Below are positions 22,525 to 33,333 of a stretch of 64,000 bases of DNA, piece after piece. The stretch is from Podospora bellae-mahoneyi. Lineage: Eukaryota > Ascomycota > Sordariomycetes > Sordariales > Podosporaceae. The notes below the pieces were generated by a model. It saw only the letters and a list, made by a program, of their open reading frames with translations. It did not search any database and had not been told where the DNA came from. Position 1 is the first letter of the stretch; the number at the start of each line of letters is the position of its first letter. The DNA lies in assembly GCF_035222275.1 (NCBI RefSeq), contig NC_085885.1:496001-560000 (forward strand), written 5' to 3'. A program made the position numbers and the translations under genes.

Positions 22525-23249
22525 TACAGTAGTATTCCGTAACATATGTGGTGGTATTGACTTGGTCACCCCCAAATACCCCTGAACCCCTGAGCATAAG
22601 CACCGCATAAACCATCCCCACACCAACTCAGCATCCCGATTTCACAACCAAATCCAAACAAAATAATGTCAAAAGAGATATTAACCTTATGAAAATAAAA
22701 TAAAAAGTTATGTACAACCCAAACAAAAAAGAAACCGTGTCAAGAACTTTCGGCAAAAAGAAAAAAAAACCAAGAAAAGGAAGAAAAAAACCGAAAGCTC
22801 CCCCCTCTTCCCCCCCAACAAAGTGAGATACAACGTGCACGTATACCGTATTTAACGGGATACCAAGAGAACATGCTGACAACCCTCCCTTCTAGTGATG
22901 GTCCCTTTTGCACACACTCCCTGTTGTACCATGACCACATATCACGCCCAACCAACCAACCCACCAACCAACCCACCAATCAACCAGCCAATCACACCAG
23001 CCCAAACGCCGCCCTGAAGGGAAAACTTCCAATCCCAATATGCAAACAATGCAAACCGACAACTAAACTGATCCGAACAGTCCGCTCTCACACCAACCAT
23101 GCCATGCTCCCCTCCGGCCATGTTCCAACCAACCATTAACGTACAACAGCATCTTTCTGGCTTGTCGTGGGCAGACGGTTCATCCAACCCCAACAGCCAT
23201 ATCTTACAGCACCACTCCCACAAATTCTCGTAGAAGCCGAGAATATGCC
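22525..23249. other. Convergent intergenic region with CCAA-rich repeat
   Basis: 725 bp between convergent genes. The top strand is C+A-rich, i.e. GT-rich on the sense strand of pis1. It holds the CCAA-type repeat listed next. No gene is seen. Confidence 0.5.
22948..22993. repeat. CCAA/CCCA simple tandem repeat
   Basis: About 45 bp of alternating CCAA and CCCA tetranucleotides with a few substitutions, in the 3' flank of pis1. Confidence 0.8.
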
Positions 23250-24382
23250 TTACTCCTGCCTCCTCTTGGCAATCCTTCTAGCCTCCCTCCTGGCCTCAAT
23301 GTCACCCTCAGCGAGCCACCTGCTCGCCTTGACCAGCTGGATCACGTTCACGACCTGCTTGAAGGCCATGACGGGGAAGCTCACACCAGTGATAACCCAA
23401 GGCCAGAAACTGTCCATCTTGTTCGCCCTCGCCATCTCGAGCGCACCGGCGCTGTAGGGATTGGCGAAGATCATGCTGAGAATGCTAGAGTTGACCTGGG
23501 CGCCCTGGTGAATGGCGGCGGCGGTCGAGGGAGGAACGGTTTCAAGAAGAGAGGGCGAGAGGAGCGGGGAGCTGAAGGAGAGGAGGTACAAGCCGACGAA
23601 GAAAGCCTCGTTCAGGAAGCAGGCGATGAAGAGGACGTTCTGGTTAAGGAGGATAAAATGTTAGTGACGCAGTTCCTCGTAAAAGTAAGCTGGAAAGGCA
23701 AGTACCTTGTTGGTGTAGTAGAGGTTCAGGAGGAAGGAACGGGACTTGTCGACGTTCTTGTGGGAGGTGTTGCTGCCGCCAAGGGCAAGGGTGGCGTACA
23801 TGTGCATGTCTGAAGTCGAAAGTTAGCATTGCGCTCCTAATCTAGCACCGGGGAGAAGCATGGCTCACAGTGGCTGGCAAGATCAAGAGAGATCAGGAGC
23901 TGGAAGAGGATGGCCCACCGGGGAAAGGCAGAAGCGAGGAAAGTCAGAAGGCAGGAAGTGGTGCACCGATCCGTAACTGCATGAGCATGTTAGCATCTTG
24001 TCGCACGTTTTGTAACTATAGAGAGTAAGTGCTTACCCATATCAAGCACGGCGCCGAAGCGCGTACTTTGATTGTACGCTCTGGCGGCAATTCCATCTAA
24101 TGCGTCGAGCAGACAACTGATGGAGTATAGCAGTGTGCAGGTTCTTGGATGAATGGGCATGTAGTAGAGCGACGCAACAGCGAGGATGATTCTGGCGTAT
24201 CCGATCAGGTTGGGATAGAAAAGGAAAATGTTCTCGGCGGGCTCGTCATCGTCGAGGTCATCGAGGATATCTCGTGGAGCGTTCTCCTGTTCCATGACAG
24301 GGGCAGCATTGCCGTTGACGGTGGTGGCATTCTTTTCTTGTTGCGCGGTCGCGGCCTGTCTCCTCGTTGTAACACCTGCCAT
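23250..24382 (-). CDS. pis1: CDP-diacylglycerol-inositol 3-phosphatidyltransferase (PI synthase)
   Basis: Four exons: 24037-24382, 23869-23976, 23706-23809 and 23250-23639, with introns of 60, 59 and 66 nt, giving 315 aa. The enzyme makes phosphatidylinositol from CDP-diacylglycerol and inositol at the ER. The CDP-alcohol phosphatidyltransferase signature is complete: D96-G97-x2-A100-R101-x8-G110-x3-D114-x3-D118, and intron 1 falls between the last two aspartates. The N-terminal 50 residues are acidic and polar, several hydrophobic segments follow, and the tail ends in a basic stretch (RREARRIAKRRQE). The motif DALDGIAARAYNQSTRFGA and the continuation SHYMHMYATLALGG are typical of fungal Pis1. 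The C-terminal part (about residues 200-270) is longer than in yeast. Confidence 0.95.
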
Positions 24383-27300
24383 CTTTCTTGTCTGATAGTC
24401 TATCGTCGATGAGAGAAGAGTTGTGCGAATATCATGCGGCGACTTGAGGGCGATGCCGGCTCTTCCGAATTGCGCGAAAAGGGGTAATCGTGGGGCTCTC
24501 GATATGAGGGTTCCAGTTGGGTCTGAAGCAAGGGCGCGGTCGATTTGTTATCGCGGGTTGCCAATGCGGCTCTGGGGGGATTGGCTTCTCCAGAGGGTTG
24601 ATTACAAAAATATAGGGTATGAATGAACGTAAGAAAACCCGTGGTGTTTTCTCTTGGAAAGGAGACCGGCTTCGAGCAAAGACCGAGATTGAAGTCGCCG
24701 GGGTTTCGGGCAGTTGATGACGGAGTTTTGGCAGATAACACCAGATGCAGCCAGGGAGTGGATTCATTCGATTGCTTCTGCCATGAAATCGCTTGGCCCA
24801 AATTTTGGGACCCAGACTGCCAAGATGCGATAAGAAGGTCGATAAGAGCTTCCATCTACCCCACATGTCCAACGCCAAGCCGACTGTCGTAATTGTTAAG
24901 CCATCCTGACCATCAAAGCCATGACAATTCAAAGACACACCGGTCCCCAGGGTTCGGGTCTGAGCCGACTGAATCTGAGACCGACATCTCTTAGCATCCG
25001 CCAGCCCGGTCACTTGTCCCTCGCAGCCGTTCGCCAACGTCAAAGGTAGATCTGCCGCTTCTAAACGACCGGATTGCCCGGCACCGTTCTTATGTACATC
25101 CCGTCATCCTCCGAGTCCGAGATGGGGACGGTGGAAAGCATGGAACCAGCAACGTCCGCGTGGAGAGACTACTCCGTGTAAAAGCGATCATATCCGTAAG
25201 AAATCATGAACTTTACTGAGGCTTTTTCAAAATCTTTCCGAAGCGAATTTATCACGCGGCGATCAAGCTGATGGGAGTGTGGGCTGTGGACGTCTCATTC
25301 GGCTGATAGGGTCTGTGCTTGCATTGTCGAATGCCCTTGTCGAGCGCCGCATCTCTGGCTGAATAGGGATGGATGGTCGACAAGGTTGCAGAAGTGGGAA
25401 GCGGTGGAAGGGGAAAGGCGAAGAAGGATAGCGCCGTCGACGAGGGGCAGCCGGATGTTACTCCGGGCACTTCCAGACAAATCAGAACTGCGGCCGGACA
25501 CGCAGCCCGGAGGGGGTTGACGGGAGTTTCCAGCTTCCTGTCTATCTATCTTGCGTTCTGCAGCGAGACGGGAAGCAATCCCAGCTAGGTAGGTCGACAG
25601 CTAGGCTGGCGAGTTGAAACTGTTGCGGATCTTCCTCTGTGCTTCCGCCCCATCACATTGCAGCTTCATTGCGACTTTCCAGGTTGCTACGAGCTGACTT
25701 GGCTGTCCGGGCTCCTGTTGGAACTGCCAACACAGCAACCAAGTACCAACCTACATACAGGACACAGCTACACGCCGACGTCGGCAGCATAACCGCCGGT
25801 CAAGGCCAGCTCTGGCTTATGGCTTCGTGGTTCCCGTGCTGCAATCTGCTGCCCGTCAGCGATGTCGTCCTCTCGTTCAGAGCTGGGGCGAACTGATATA
25901 CCAAAGCTCACTACGAATAGGCACGGCCCGACGGCGGACGGACAAGGGGTCCGGACAGTCGGGAATCTCGCCAATCAGTTGTTGCACAATGTCTCAATAC
26001 GGTGCCCAAAAAGAAAGCTTCGAACGCGTGTGTGACCTGTCGTTGGTCGTGAGACACGGCGAAAAGAGACAGGATAGACATTCAGGTGCAGCAAATCATC
26101 CCGACCGACATATATCTACATGCCTATCTGATTCCCCCATATCATGTCTCAATGGTGATCAGCAGGGCTGACAGCGCTGGAGGGAGGGAGGGAGCTGAAC
26201 ATTCATACCTCGTAGCTAATACGAGGTATCAAGACAGCCTACGAGTGGTCTGGTCTGGCGTGGAGACGCACTTGCGGGAGTTGAATTCTTTGACGGCGGC
26301 TTTCGAGGCTTGATTGGGAGAAAGTCTGTGCGTTCCTGACCCACGGCACATCGAGACGAGAGTCGAGCCAACAAGGGCCAGCAAGGGGTCCTTGCGCCGG
26401 GCCAGGGTCTTCCCAGCCCCAAAATGGACGGTTGACCTTTTGCGGAGGCACTGGGGGGAGGGGGCACAATTTCACACCACATGCATCACCAGATTCATCA
26501 CATTACCGTAGGCAAATGGTACTCTCAGGAGGACAGGACGTCTTTTACATTGCATCCGCCGGGTGCCGGATACCCCCCCAACCTATTCGCTTCCGCCTTA
26601 GTGCCAAGCGGCAAGCAGTGCACCCAGACCTGAGATGACAGTCAGCAGCTGTGTAGGTACTGTTGTTTGTATGTACCACCTATTATAAGAAGCACCCACC
26701 ACACCTTGTTTTTTCCCACTCCTCGAAAATCTCGAATTTGGACCCCAAGAGCCGATCCCCTATTCCATCTCAGCTCAGCTGGCCGGGACTCATCCAACAC
26801 TTCCCCGCCTCCCGTACTTCCTGGTTTCTCCGGCCACTTGAGAGTGCTACCTCGCCTTGCCGACCTTGACCTTGCCCCTGCGGGGTTGTCAAACTTCGCA
26901 TCCACCGTCCTGGGCCCGCAAACCGCTAGTCTCTAGGGGACTTGCCAGTCTCGAAGCCCCCTCCTCGCCTGACGAGCTCGTGCCTGTTCTCTGCATCGTT
27001 CGATAAAACCCAACGCCCCCCAGCTTCGTGTTGACTGTACCTGGTCATCCTTGACCTATCCCCTTCTCGACCCCCGGGAGACTGGTCTTATAGACACGCA
27101 GCTCCCCCCTCTGTCAGTCGCCACGAACCGACCAACGGCTTTTCTTCACCAACTGAACTATCAACGCCACAATACCCAACAACACACGACCGCTTCTCCT
27201 TGTCGTGGCGCCGTCCCTTAGTCGCCGATAGCACCACTACCGCAGTACCGCCCAAAACCGCACGCCGCCTAGATCTTCGTGTGGGGTAGGACAGGTTTTT

Positions 27301-27394
27301 ATTCTATCAAATCCCGCCTGCCGAAATACCACTTTCCTTAGACACGCCCACAACACAAACTCACCCCCAAAGACGACCCTCGCACATCGCAACC
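24383..27394. other. 3.0 kb divergent intergenic region (pis1 / pyr4)
   Basis: This is the longest gene-free stretch in the window. Open frames on both strands (for example 24432-25043 minus and 25827-26171 plus) show no domain, no convincing exon chain and no family resemblance. The 600 bp before pyr4 are C+T-rich with short pyrimidine runs, as in many fungal promoters. No tRNA, repeat or transposon relic is recognised. Confidence 0.5.
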
Positions 27395-28477
27395 ATGTTA
27401 GACCGTCATCCCACTCTGCTCCAGCCTTACTCTGAGCGGGCCAAGACGGCCACTCACCCACTCTCCCGGTACCTCTTTCGGTTGATGGACCTCAAGGCCT
27501 CCAACCTCTGTCTCAGCGCCGATGTCACAACGGCTCGGGAACTCCTCGCGCTTGCCGATAGGGTCGGCCCGTCCATCGTCGTTCTCAAGACTCACTACGA
27601 TTTGATCTCGGGATGGGACTACAACCCGCAGACCGGCACTGGCGTCAAGCTCGCCGCCCTCGCCAGAAAACACGGCTTCCTCATCTTTGAGGACAGAAAA
27701 TTTGTCGACATTGGAAAGACAGTCCAGATGCAGTACACAGCCGGCACTGCCCGCATAATAGAATGGGCACACATTACCAACGCCAACATCGACGCTGGCA
27801 AGGACATGGTCCGCGCCATGGCGGAAGCGGCGGCCAACTGGAAGGCACGCATTCACTACGAGGTCAAGACGTCCGTCTCTGTTGGCACACCAGTTGCTGG
27901 CCAGTTTGATGATGGGGAAGAGCAAAACAATGGCGGGAGCGACAGGGACTCTGACGGGCGAAAAGGAAGTATCGTCTCCATCACCACAGTCACCCAGTCC
28001 TTTGAGCCTGCTGACTCACCGAGATTGGCCAAGACCAACGAGCATGGCGATGAGCTCGTCTTCCCCGGCATCGAGGAACCGCCAATGGACCGCGGACTGC
28101 TCTTACTGGCGCAAATGTCGTCCAAGGGCTGCCTGATGACCAAGGACTACACCCAGGCCTGTGTCGAGGCCGCTCGCGAGCACAAGGACTTCGTCATGGG
28201 TTATGTAGCGCAAGAAGCCCTCAACTCTGCTCCAGATGACAACTTTATCCACATGACTCCTGGCTGCAAGCTACCACCACCGGGCGAGGAGGAGAACGGA
28301 CATGTCGAGGGCGACGGCTTGGGCCAGCAGTACAACACCCCGGCCAAGCTCATCACCCTCCTCGGCACTGACATCGTCATTGTGGGACGCGGCATCATCC
28401 AGGCCGCGGACCCCCCGACAGAGGCTGAGCGCTACAGAAGGAAAGCGTGGAAGGCGTACCTGGCTCGTCTGAGTTAA
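27395..28477 (+). CDS. pyr4: Orotidine 5'-phosphate decarboxylase
   Basis: Single exon, 360 aa. The enzyme converts OMP to UMP, the last step of pyrimidine synthesis, in the cytosol. The catalytic motif [12 protein letters not shown] lies at 98-109 with Lys102 between Asp100 and Asp105. The phosphate-binding end [12 protein letters not shown] is near the C-terminus, and [15 protein letters not shown] near 32-46 matches the substrate-binding part. Between about 165 and 225 there is the polar insert usual in filamentous-fungal OMP decarboxylases (Ser/Asp/Gly-rich), absent from yeast Ura3. The start ATG is preceded by an A at -3 and follows a C+T-rich leader. Identity is firm. Confidence 0.97.
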   Translation: MLDRHPTLLQPYSERAKTATHPLSRYLFRLMDLKASNLCLSADVTTARELLALADRVGPSIVVLKTHYDLISGWDYNPQTGTGVKLAALARKHGFLIFEDRKFVDIGKTVQMQYTAGTARIIEWAHITNANIDAGKDMVRAMAEAAANWKARIHYEVKTSVSVGTPVAGQFDDGEEQNNGGSDRDSDGRKGSIVSITTVTQSFEPADSPRLAKTNEHGDELVFPGIEEPPMDRGLLLLAQMSSKGCLMTKDYTQACVEAAREHKDFVMGYVAQEALNSAPDDNFIHMTPGCKLPPPGEEENGHVEGDGLGQQYNTPAKLITLLGTDIVIVGRGIIQAADPPTEAERYRRKAWKAYLARLS

Positions 28478-29453
28478 ATGAGCTGAATATGAACTTGGCG
28501 CTGGGGAAATGGATGGGAAAGGCTATACATGGCTTGAAAAGCGGCATATATGTGGTGATGGGAACATCCGGATTTTGATTTGCTGCCTGGGACAGGGTAC
28601 AGCAGGTTTCTGCGAGTAGGAGAGAGGGCGGGTTAGGGTCGGGATGGAATGGATGGATACATAGGAAGGCGATTGATGGAGGGGCGTTTGGCGACATTTA
28701 GATTTGGCATGAGTGAGCGTGTTAAAGCATGATCTAATGAAGTGTGCGCAAACTACAAGGACGGTCTGGATTCATGTATGTATTAGTCGGGTCCCCGGAA
28801 CAATACATACCGGATGACTTGCATGCGGATTCGTCCGCCAGTCGCCCGCTGATTCACACAGCATACTTTTGTCCATCAACGCGCCAATCGGAGGGATTCG
28901 TGTATCTGGTTTGTCTGACAGGCCACCGACGGCCCTTGCCTGAAGACAGACGCTGAACCAGGGCCCGGAGTTAGCGGTCCTACCGGCAAGGCGGGCGAGC
29001 AAGTCTTAGGTGAGCCTTGGCGAATGACATCGGACGGATCTGATTGTCCCCCCCACTTTTGGGACCTTCTTGTCCATTGATTGATGGAGGGGGACCGGCG
29101 TCATGTCATTCCTTTGACGGTTACCTACCTGCATCCCATCCAATCCAACCGCCAACAACCATAGCGATCGACGGTCATCGAGTTATCGACCACGTTATGC
29201 GCCTAGCCCGCGTGCTGAACCCCTGGAATTTTAATTGACGTTTTACCACAATCTGAGCTCATCTCTCTTTGCGTTGCGACGAGCGAGTCCGTCTTGGGGC
29301 CCGGCGAACTAGTCCGAGTCGATACTCCACTTCCCCGGACCTGAGTCCGCGCGCTCCAGTGCTTGGGACCTCGTTGCGCACCGCTGCCGTTCCCCGTTTC
29401 CCGCCCCGTTTCCGGTGGATCTCTTTCAGCAGCGCACTCCCCGAGTCGATCTG
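28478..29453. promoter_or_regulatory. Intergenic region, pyr4 3' flank and Zn2Cys6 gene promoter
   Basis: 976 bp with no supported gene. The first 220 bp are G+T-rich on the sense strand of pyr4; the remainder is the upstream region of the regulator gene. The minus-strand frame at 29259-29678 overlaps the first exon and is a shadow. Confidence 0.45.
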
Positions 29454-32228
29454 ATGTCCACTTCGAGTCCCGGCAATGCGGGAGCATGGCCTGCTACCGC
29501 CAACGGTGCCTCGTCCGAGTACCCTGATGCCGGACTGAACAATGACACCGCCGCCGCCGAAGACAATGCGCCGGCCCGGCCACCGCCGAGGAAACGGAGG
29601 AGGATCGTGATCTCTTGTACCGAATGTCATAGGCGCAAGCAAAAGGTGTGTCTCAGTTCTGATGTCGCTGTTGGACAAAGGCTAATGAGTGAATGGACAG
29701 TGTGACCGACAGCTCCCTTGCACGAACTGCATCTCACGAAACAAACATAGCGCATGCCACTACGAAACCGGTGCGCCGACAGCAAGACAACAGCAGAGAC
29801 GCCAACAGCTAGTTGCCCCTACGAATGGCGCCGCCGATGGCGCAGACGGTGGTGGAGGGGCCTCCAACTCGGGTTCAGGCTCCGGCTCAACAACCACAGC
29901 CACCTCCCCTGACATGGGCAAATCCCCCATCACGTCCTCTTCATCAACGACAACTCACCACACCGGCAGCGATCTCTCCGAGCACATCGCCACCAACGGG
30001 GGTAAACCCGTCACCAAAGTCGCGTCTGAAACCTTTGGCTACTCTGGCGCCGGCACGCTCGGTTTCCTCCGTAAAATCGAAGAGTCCACCACTGGCAACG
30101 AGAACCTGCCTCCCCCCCCCGGGCAACCTACCTCGATTGACCAAACTACACCCTCCATCTCAGACGGGTTGACAAGAGAGAAGTACAAATCCTTGATCCG
30201 GCAACTCCCTGCGAGGGTCCACATCGAGAAGCTAGTTGATATTTACTTTCGGGAGTTCAACTGGCAGTATTACGCCCTCGACAGGACTTTGTTCGACAGC
30301 TTGCTCGCGCAATGGTACACCCTCCCCTTTTCCATCCTCAGTCAAGGCGGGCCGTCCCAAATCCCGCTATCACTGAGGCCTTTTCCGGGGTTGCTGTTCA
30401 ATATTATTGCTATTGCTCTCTTGACCCTTTCGTCAGATGACAGGGAGTTCGAGGGGCTGTTGTATGCAGGGTTGAATATGACTTTTGAGGATTTGGCGAA
30501 TGATTATTCTGACTCTGGGCTGCAAGTTTTGCAAGTGCTGGGCAAGAGATCAATGACGCTCACGACAGTCTTGGCTGGGTTTGCCAGGGCGAGTTTCCTC
30601 AAATATGTCGGCTTGGTGACGGAAAGCTGGCATGCGATTGGGAGTGCGATTAGAGATGCGCAGGAGATTGGGCTGCACAGGGATAGTTTGGATCCGAGGC
30701 CTCCTTCTGGGGCGACGTTGCAGGAGGTGTTGGAGGTGCAGTGGGAGGTGCAAAGACGGAGAAAGATATGGATGACGCTTGTGGTTTGGGATGTGCACAT
30801 GGCTGGCGTGCTGGGTCGGCCGACGACGATCAACCTGACGGCCGTGCCGCCGAGCTTGCCGGTTGATGTGAAGGGGGACTCGCCGGGTGCCAGCCCATCG
30901 GGGGAGTTGATGCCGATTGTGGAGCGGGGGGAGAATGAGCCGCCTACGCCGTTGACGAGGGCGGTGTGGGCGTATCATCTTATGGTGCCGATGAGGGAGA
31001 TTCTGGAGCTGGAGAAGGAAGGGCCGTGCCCGAGGGATTTTGGGAGGGTGGATAAGCTTCATGAGGAGGTTGTTTCGATTGAGAAGAAGACGCCGCCTTT
31101 TTTCAGGTTGGAGAATCCGGACACGAGGTTTGATGATAGGGAGGATTGTTACTGGTTGCCGTTGGCGAGGGTTATTTTGCCGCAGCTGTCGTCTTTTGAG
31201 CTAATGGCGTTGCACAGGCCGTATATTTTTACCAGGCCAAAGAGTCGGACGGAGGCGCTCAAGGCGAGTTTGGGGATGTTGAATGCGCAGAGGTTGCACT
31301 TCATGGCGCTGAGGCCGGCTTTGTACAAGACGTAGGTCACCCCTTATTACCCCGACTCCTGTTGCCATTTCTAACCCAACCCAGATTCGCCCTCTTCTTT
31401 GGCACCTTTGACGCCATCGTCCTCATGGCAGCAATTTACATCCTCTTCCCCCGTGAACACCCAGAGCTCGTCCAGTCCGCCCTTCAACACTTCCAGTGGG
31501 CAGTCGAGCGCTTCGAGGCAATGTCTGAGCGCAACGCTCTCGCCAAAGCAGCCCTGGGTGTCCTCCACGCTGTCCGTCTTCGCCTCCGACGCTCTCTCGA
31601 TTCCGTCGCCAACAAGTCACAATCGGCCTCATCCGGCACCAGCCCTTCAACCACCACAACAGTCACCTCCAAAGCCAACCCTTTGTCCCAGTCCTCTTCC
31701 TCCACCGGCACCAACGCCGCTGCTTCCAGTGGCGGCGGCCACCACTGGGAAACCCACACCCCGCGCCGCGCCTCCCGTTCCTCATCTTCCACTGGCGCCG
31801 GTAGCGCCATCTCCCCCAACCCTCTTCAGGTCCCCCTCGGGCCCTTGGATTTCTCCCAACCGGGAAGCAGCACCTCTGTCACACCAACAACAGACCGCAA
31901 CTTTTACCCCGGTGGGCAAGTAGACTGGACGCTGCCAAGTGACTTTAACTGGGCTTCCCTTCAACCTATATACCCCACACATGATTTGATCTTTAATGAT
32001 TTAGTCGGCGTAGGGGACACAAATGGGAACGGCCTAAGTTGGGACACGAGAACTACTGTCCCTGGGCTGGGGGGGCTGACTACTGTTGTTGGGGGGAGGG
32101 AGCAAGTCCAGCAGCAGCAGGGGGTTCAAGGTCAGGGACAGCAAGGGGGGGTGAACTGGCAGCAGTTTGAGGGTGATTTTGGGAATGATAGCGTTTGGAG
32201 TTTGCTGAACCAGTTTGGGCCGATGTAG
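29454..32228 (+). CDS. Zn(II)2Cys6 transcription factor
   Basis: Three exons: 29454-29645, 29701-31331 and 31385-32228, with introns of 55 and 53 nt, giving 888 aa. The binuclear zinc cluster is C55-x2-C58-x6-C65-x5-C71-x2-C74-x8-C83, split by intron 1 just before C65, and follows a basic RKRRR at 46-50. A low-complexity Gly/Ser/Thr linker runs to about 150. The fungal transcription-factor middle region (Fungal_trans type) follows, with FREFNWQYYALDRTLFDSLL near 195 and the W-x-V-x-x-RRKIWMTLVVWD helix near 370. The C-terminal third is Ser/Thr-rich and then Gln/Gly-rich. The first ATG in frame is 29454; the GTG at 29415 is not used. The target genes cannot be told from the sequence; no biosynthetic cluster surrounds it. 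Confidence 0.9.
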
Positions 32229-32558
32229 GTTGCGTGTATCGGGTGTTGACTGGTGTGTAAGATGAGGGTTCTATGGGTTGATCTATGAACATCGTCAACT
32301 GTTAGGTATGGCGTATGGATGGCTAGGTGTGGGTCAAAAAGTGATTATGGTATCGCCGGAGATTTTGGTTCAACTTTTTGTAGTTTTCAAAGATATAGTT
32401 TACATATTTATCCTCGTGTCTCACAACAGCCCGTACAATACTCTCGATTCAAACCCTGTCTTGACACCCTCACCACCCCTATCTCCTACGAAGAGTCCAT
32501 CGCTATCCACCGTGATGTTCCCACACTCCACCTAGTTTATCGTCAACCAATTATATAA
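32229..32558. other. 3' flank of the Zn2Cys6 gene
   Basis: 330 bp between the stop codon and the tRNA gene. The first half is G+T-rich on the sense strand. No gene seen. Confidence 0.4.
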
Positions 32559-32630
32559 GCCCGCATGGCTCAGTGGTAGAGCGCATCACTAGTAATGATG
32601 AGGTCGTCAGTTCGATTCTGGCTGTGGGCA
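32559..32630 (+). tRNA. tRNA-Thr (anticodon AGT), intronless
   Basis: 72 nt fold into a full cloverleaf. The acceptor stem pairs GCCCGCA (32559-32565) with TGTGGGC (32623-32629), with discriminator A at 32630. The anticodon arm is CATCA/TGATG around the seven-base loop 32589-32595, with anticodon AGT at 32591-32593, read as threonine (ACU/ACC after inosine modification). The T arm pairs GTCAG with CTGGC around TTCGATT. The internal A box (TGGCTCAGTGG) and B box (GTTCGATTC) are intact. It is apparently a functional gene between two convergent protein genes. Confidence 0.95.
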
Positions 32631-32667
32631 GTTCAAACATCCTAACTATCAACGAAGTTGACTTTAC

Positions 32668-32671
32668 TTTT
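32668..32671 (+). terminator. Candidate Pol III terminator of tRNA-Thr
   Basis: The first TTTT run downstream of the tRNA lies 38 nt after its 3' end; a longer T run follows near 32740. Confidence 0.4.
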
Positions 32672-33333
32672 GTATTTGCCCCTATCCTTTTCTCATCCTC
32701 TTACGTGACACTGTTAGGTCACACAAACCCCTTTTGCCCCTTTTTTTTCCCCATCGCTTCTGTCGAGTAAGAAACCAAGCATTTTACCGCAAACATATAC
32801 AGACAAACATATATGTTGTTGACCTTAGGCATCATGAACACAGAGGGAAAGAAAAAAGTGCGCAAAAGGTGATTGATTATATTGGGTCTTGTTCATTCTG
32901 CAAAGGATAAGATCACGATATTGAACAATAAATCAATATGTGCATGCCCGAAGGTGGCCTACTATCACATCGCACATACACAGTCTTCACCCTTATTCGT
33001 ATACTGATTCAATTTCCCCTTTTCAAGATTTACTCAACAGGCCACCCCAAAAACAACATAAACATGATGTACAACCCATTATTCCGATCTCTCATTGCTA
33101 CTACTCTTCCATCATTAATACAAACAAAAGTAACATAAAACAAAATATACATAACAAGCCCCGCCCCCCCTCCATTAACTCCCATATTTGTTTCCCAATA
33201 AAAAATATAAAAAACAGCCCTCAAGGAAAAAAAAAAATGAACCCCACACCTTGCCCGCCTGCTAAACCAACATTCAGAAAATTGATATCATTCAAACAAC
33301 CCCCCTCCCCCGCCCCTCTTTCTTCCATACCAC
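32672..33333. other. 3' flank of the giant coiled-coil gene
   Basis: 660 bp without a gene. From about 33100 the top strand is C+A-rich, i.e. GT-rich on the sense strand of the minus-strand gene, with a short poly-A run near 33229. Nothing else is recognised. Confidence 0.45.

Noticed and set aside
22948-22993. CCAA repeat as a CRISPR- or telomere-like array
   Set aside because: The units are 4 bp with no spacers and do not match the TTAGGG telomere repeat; it is a simple microsatellite.
23869-23976. Possible frameshift in pis1 exon 2
   Set aside because: A recount of the exon gives 108 nt, in phase with both neighbours; the gene is intact.
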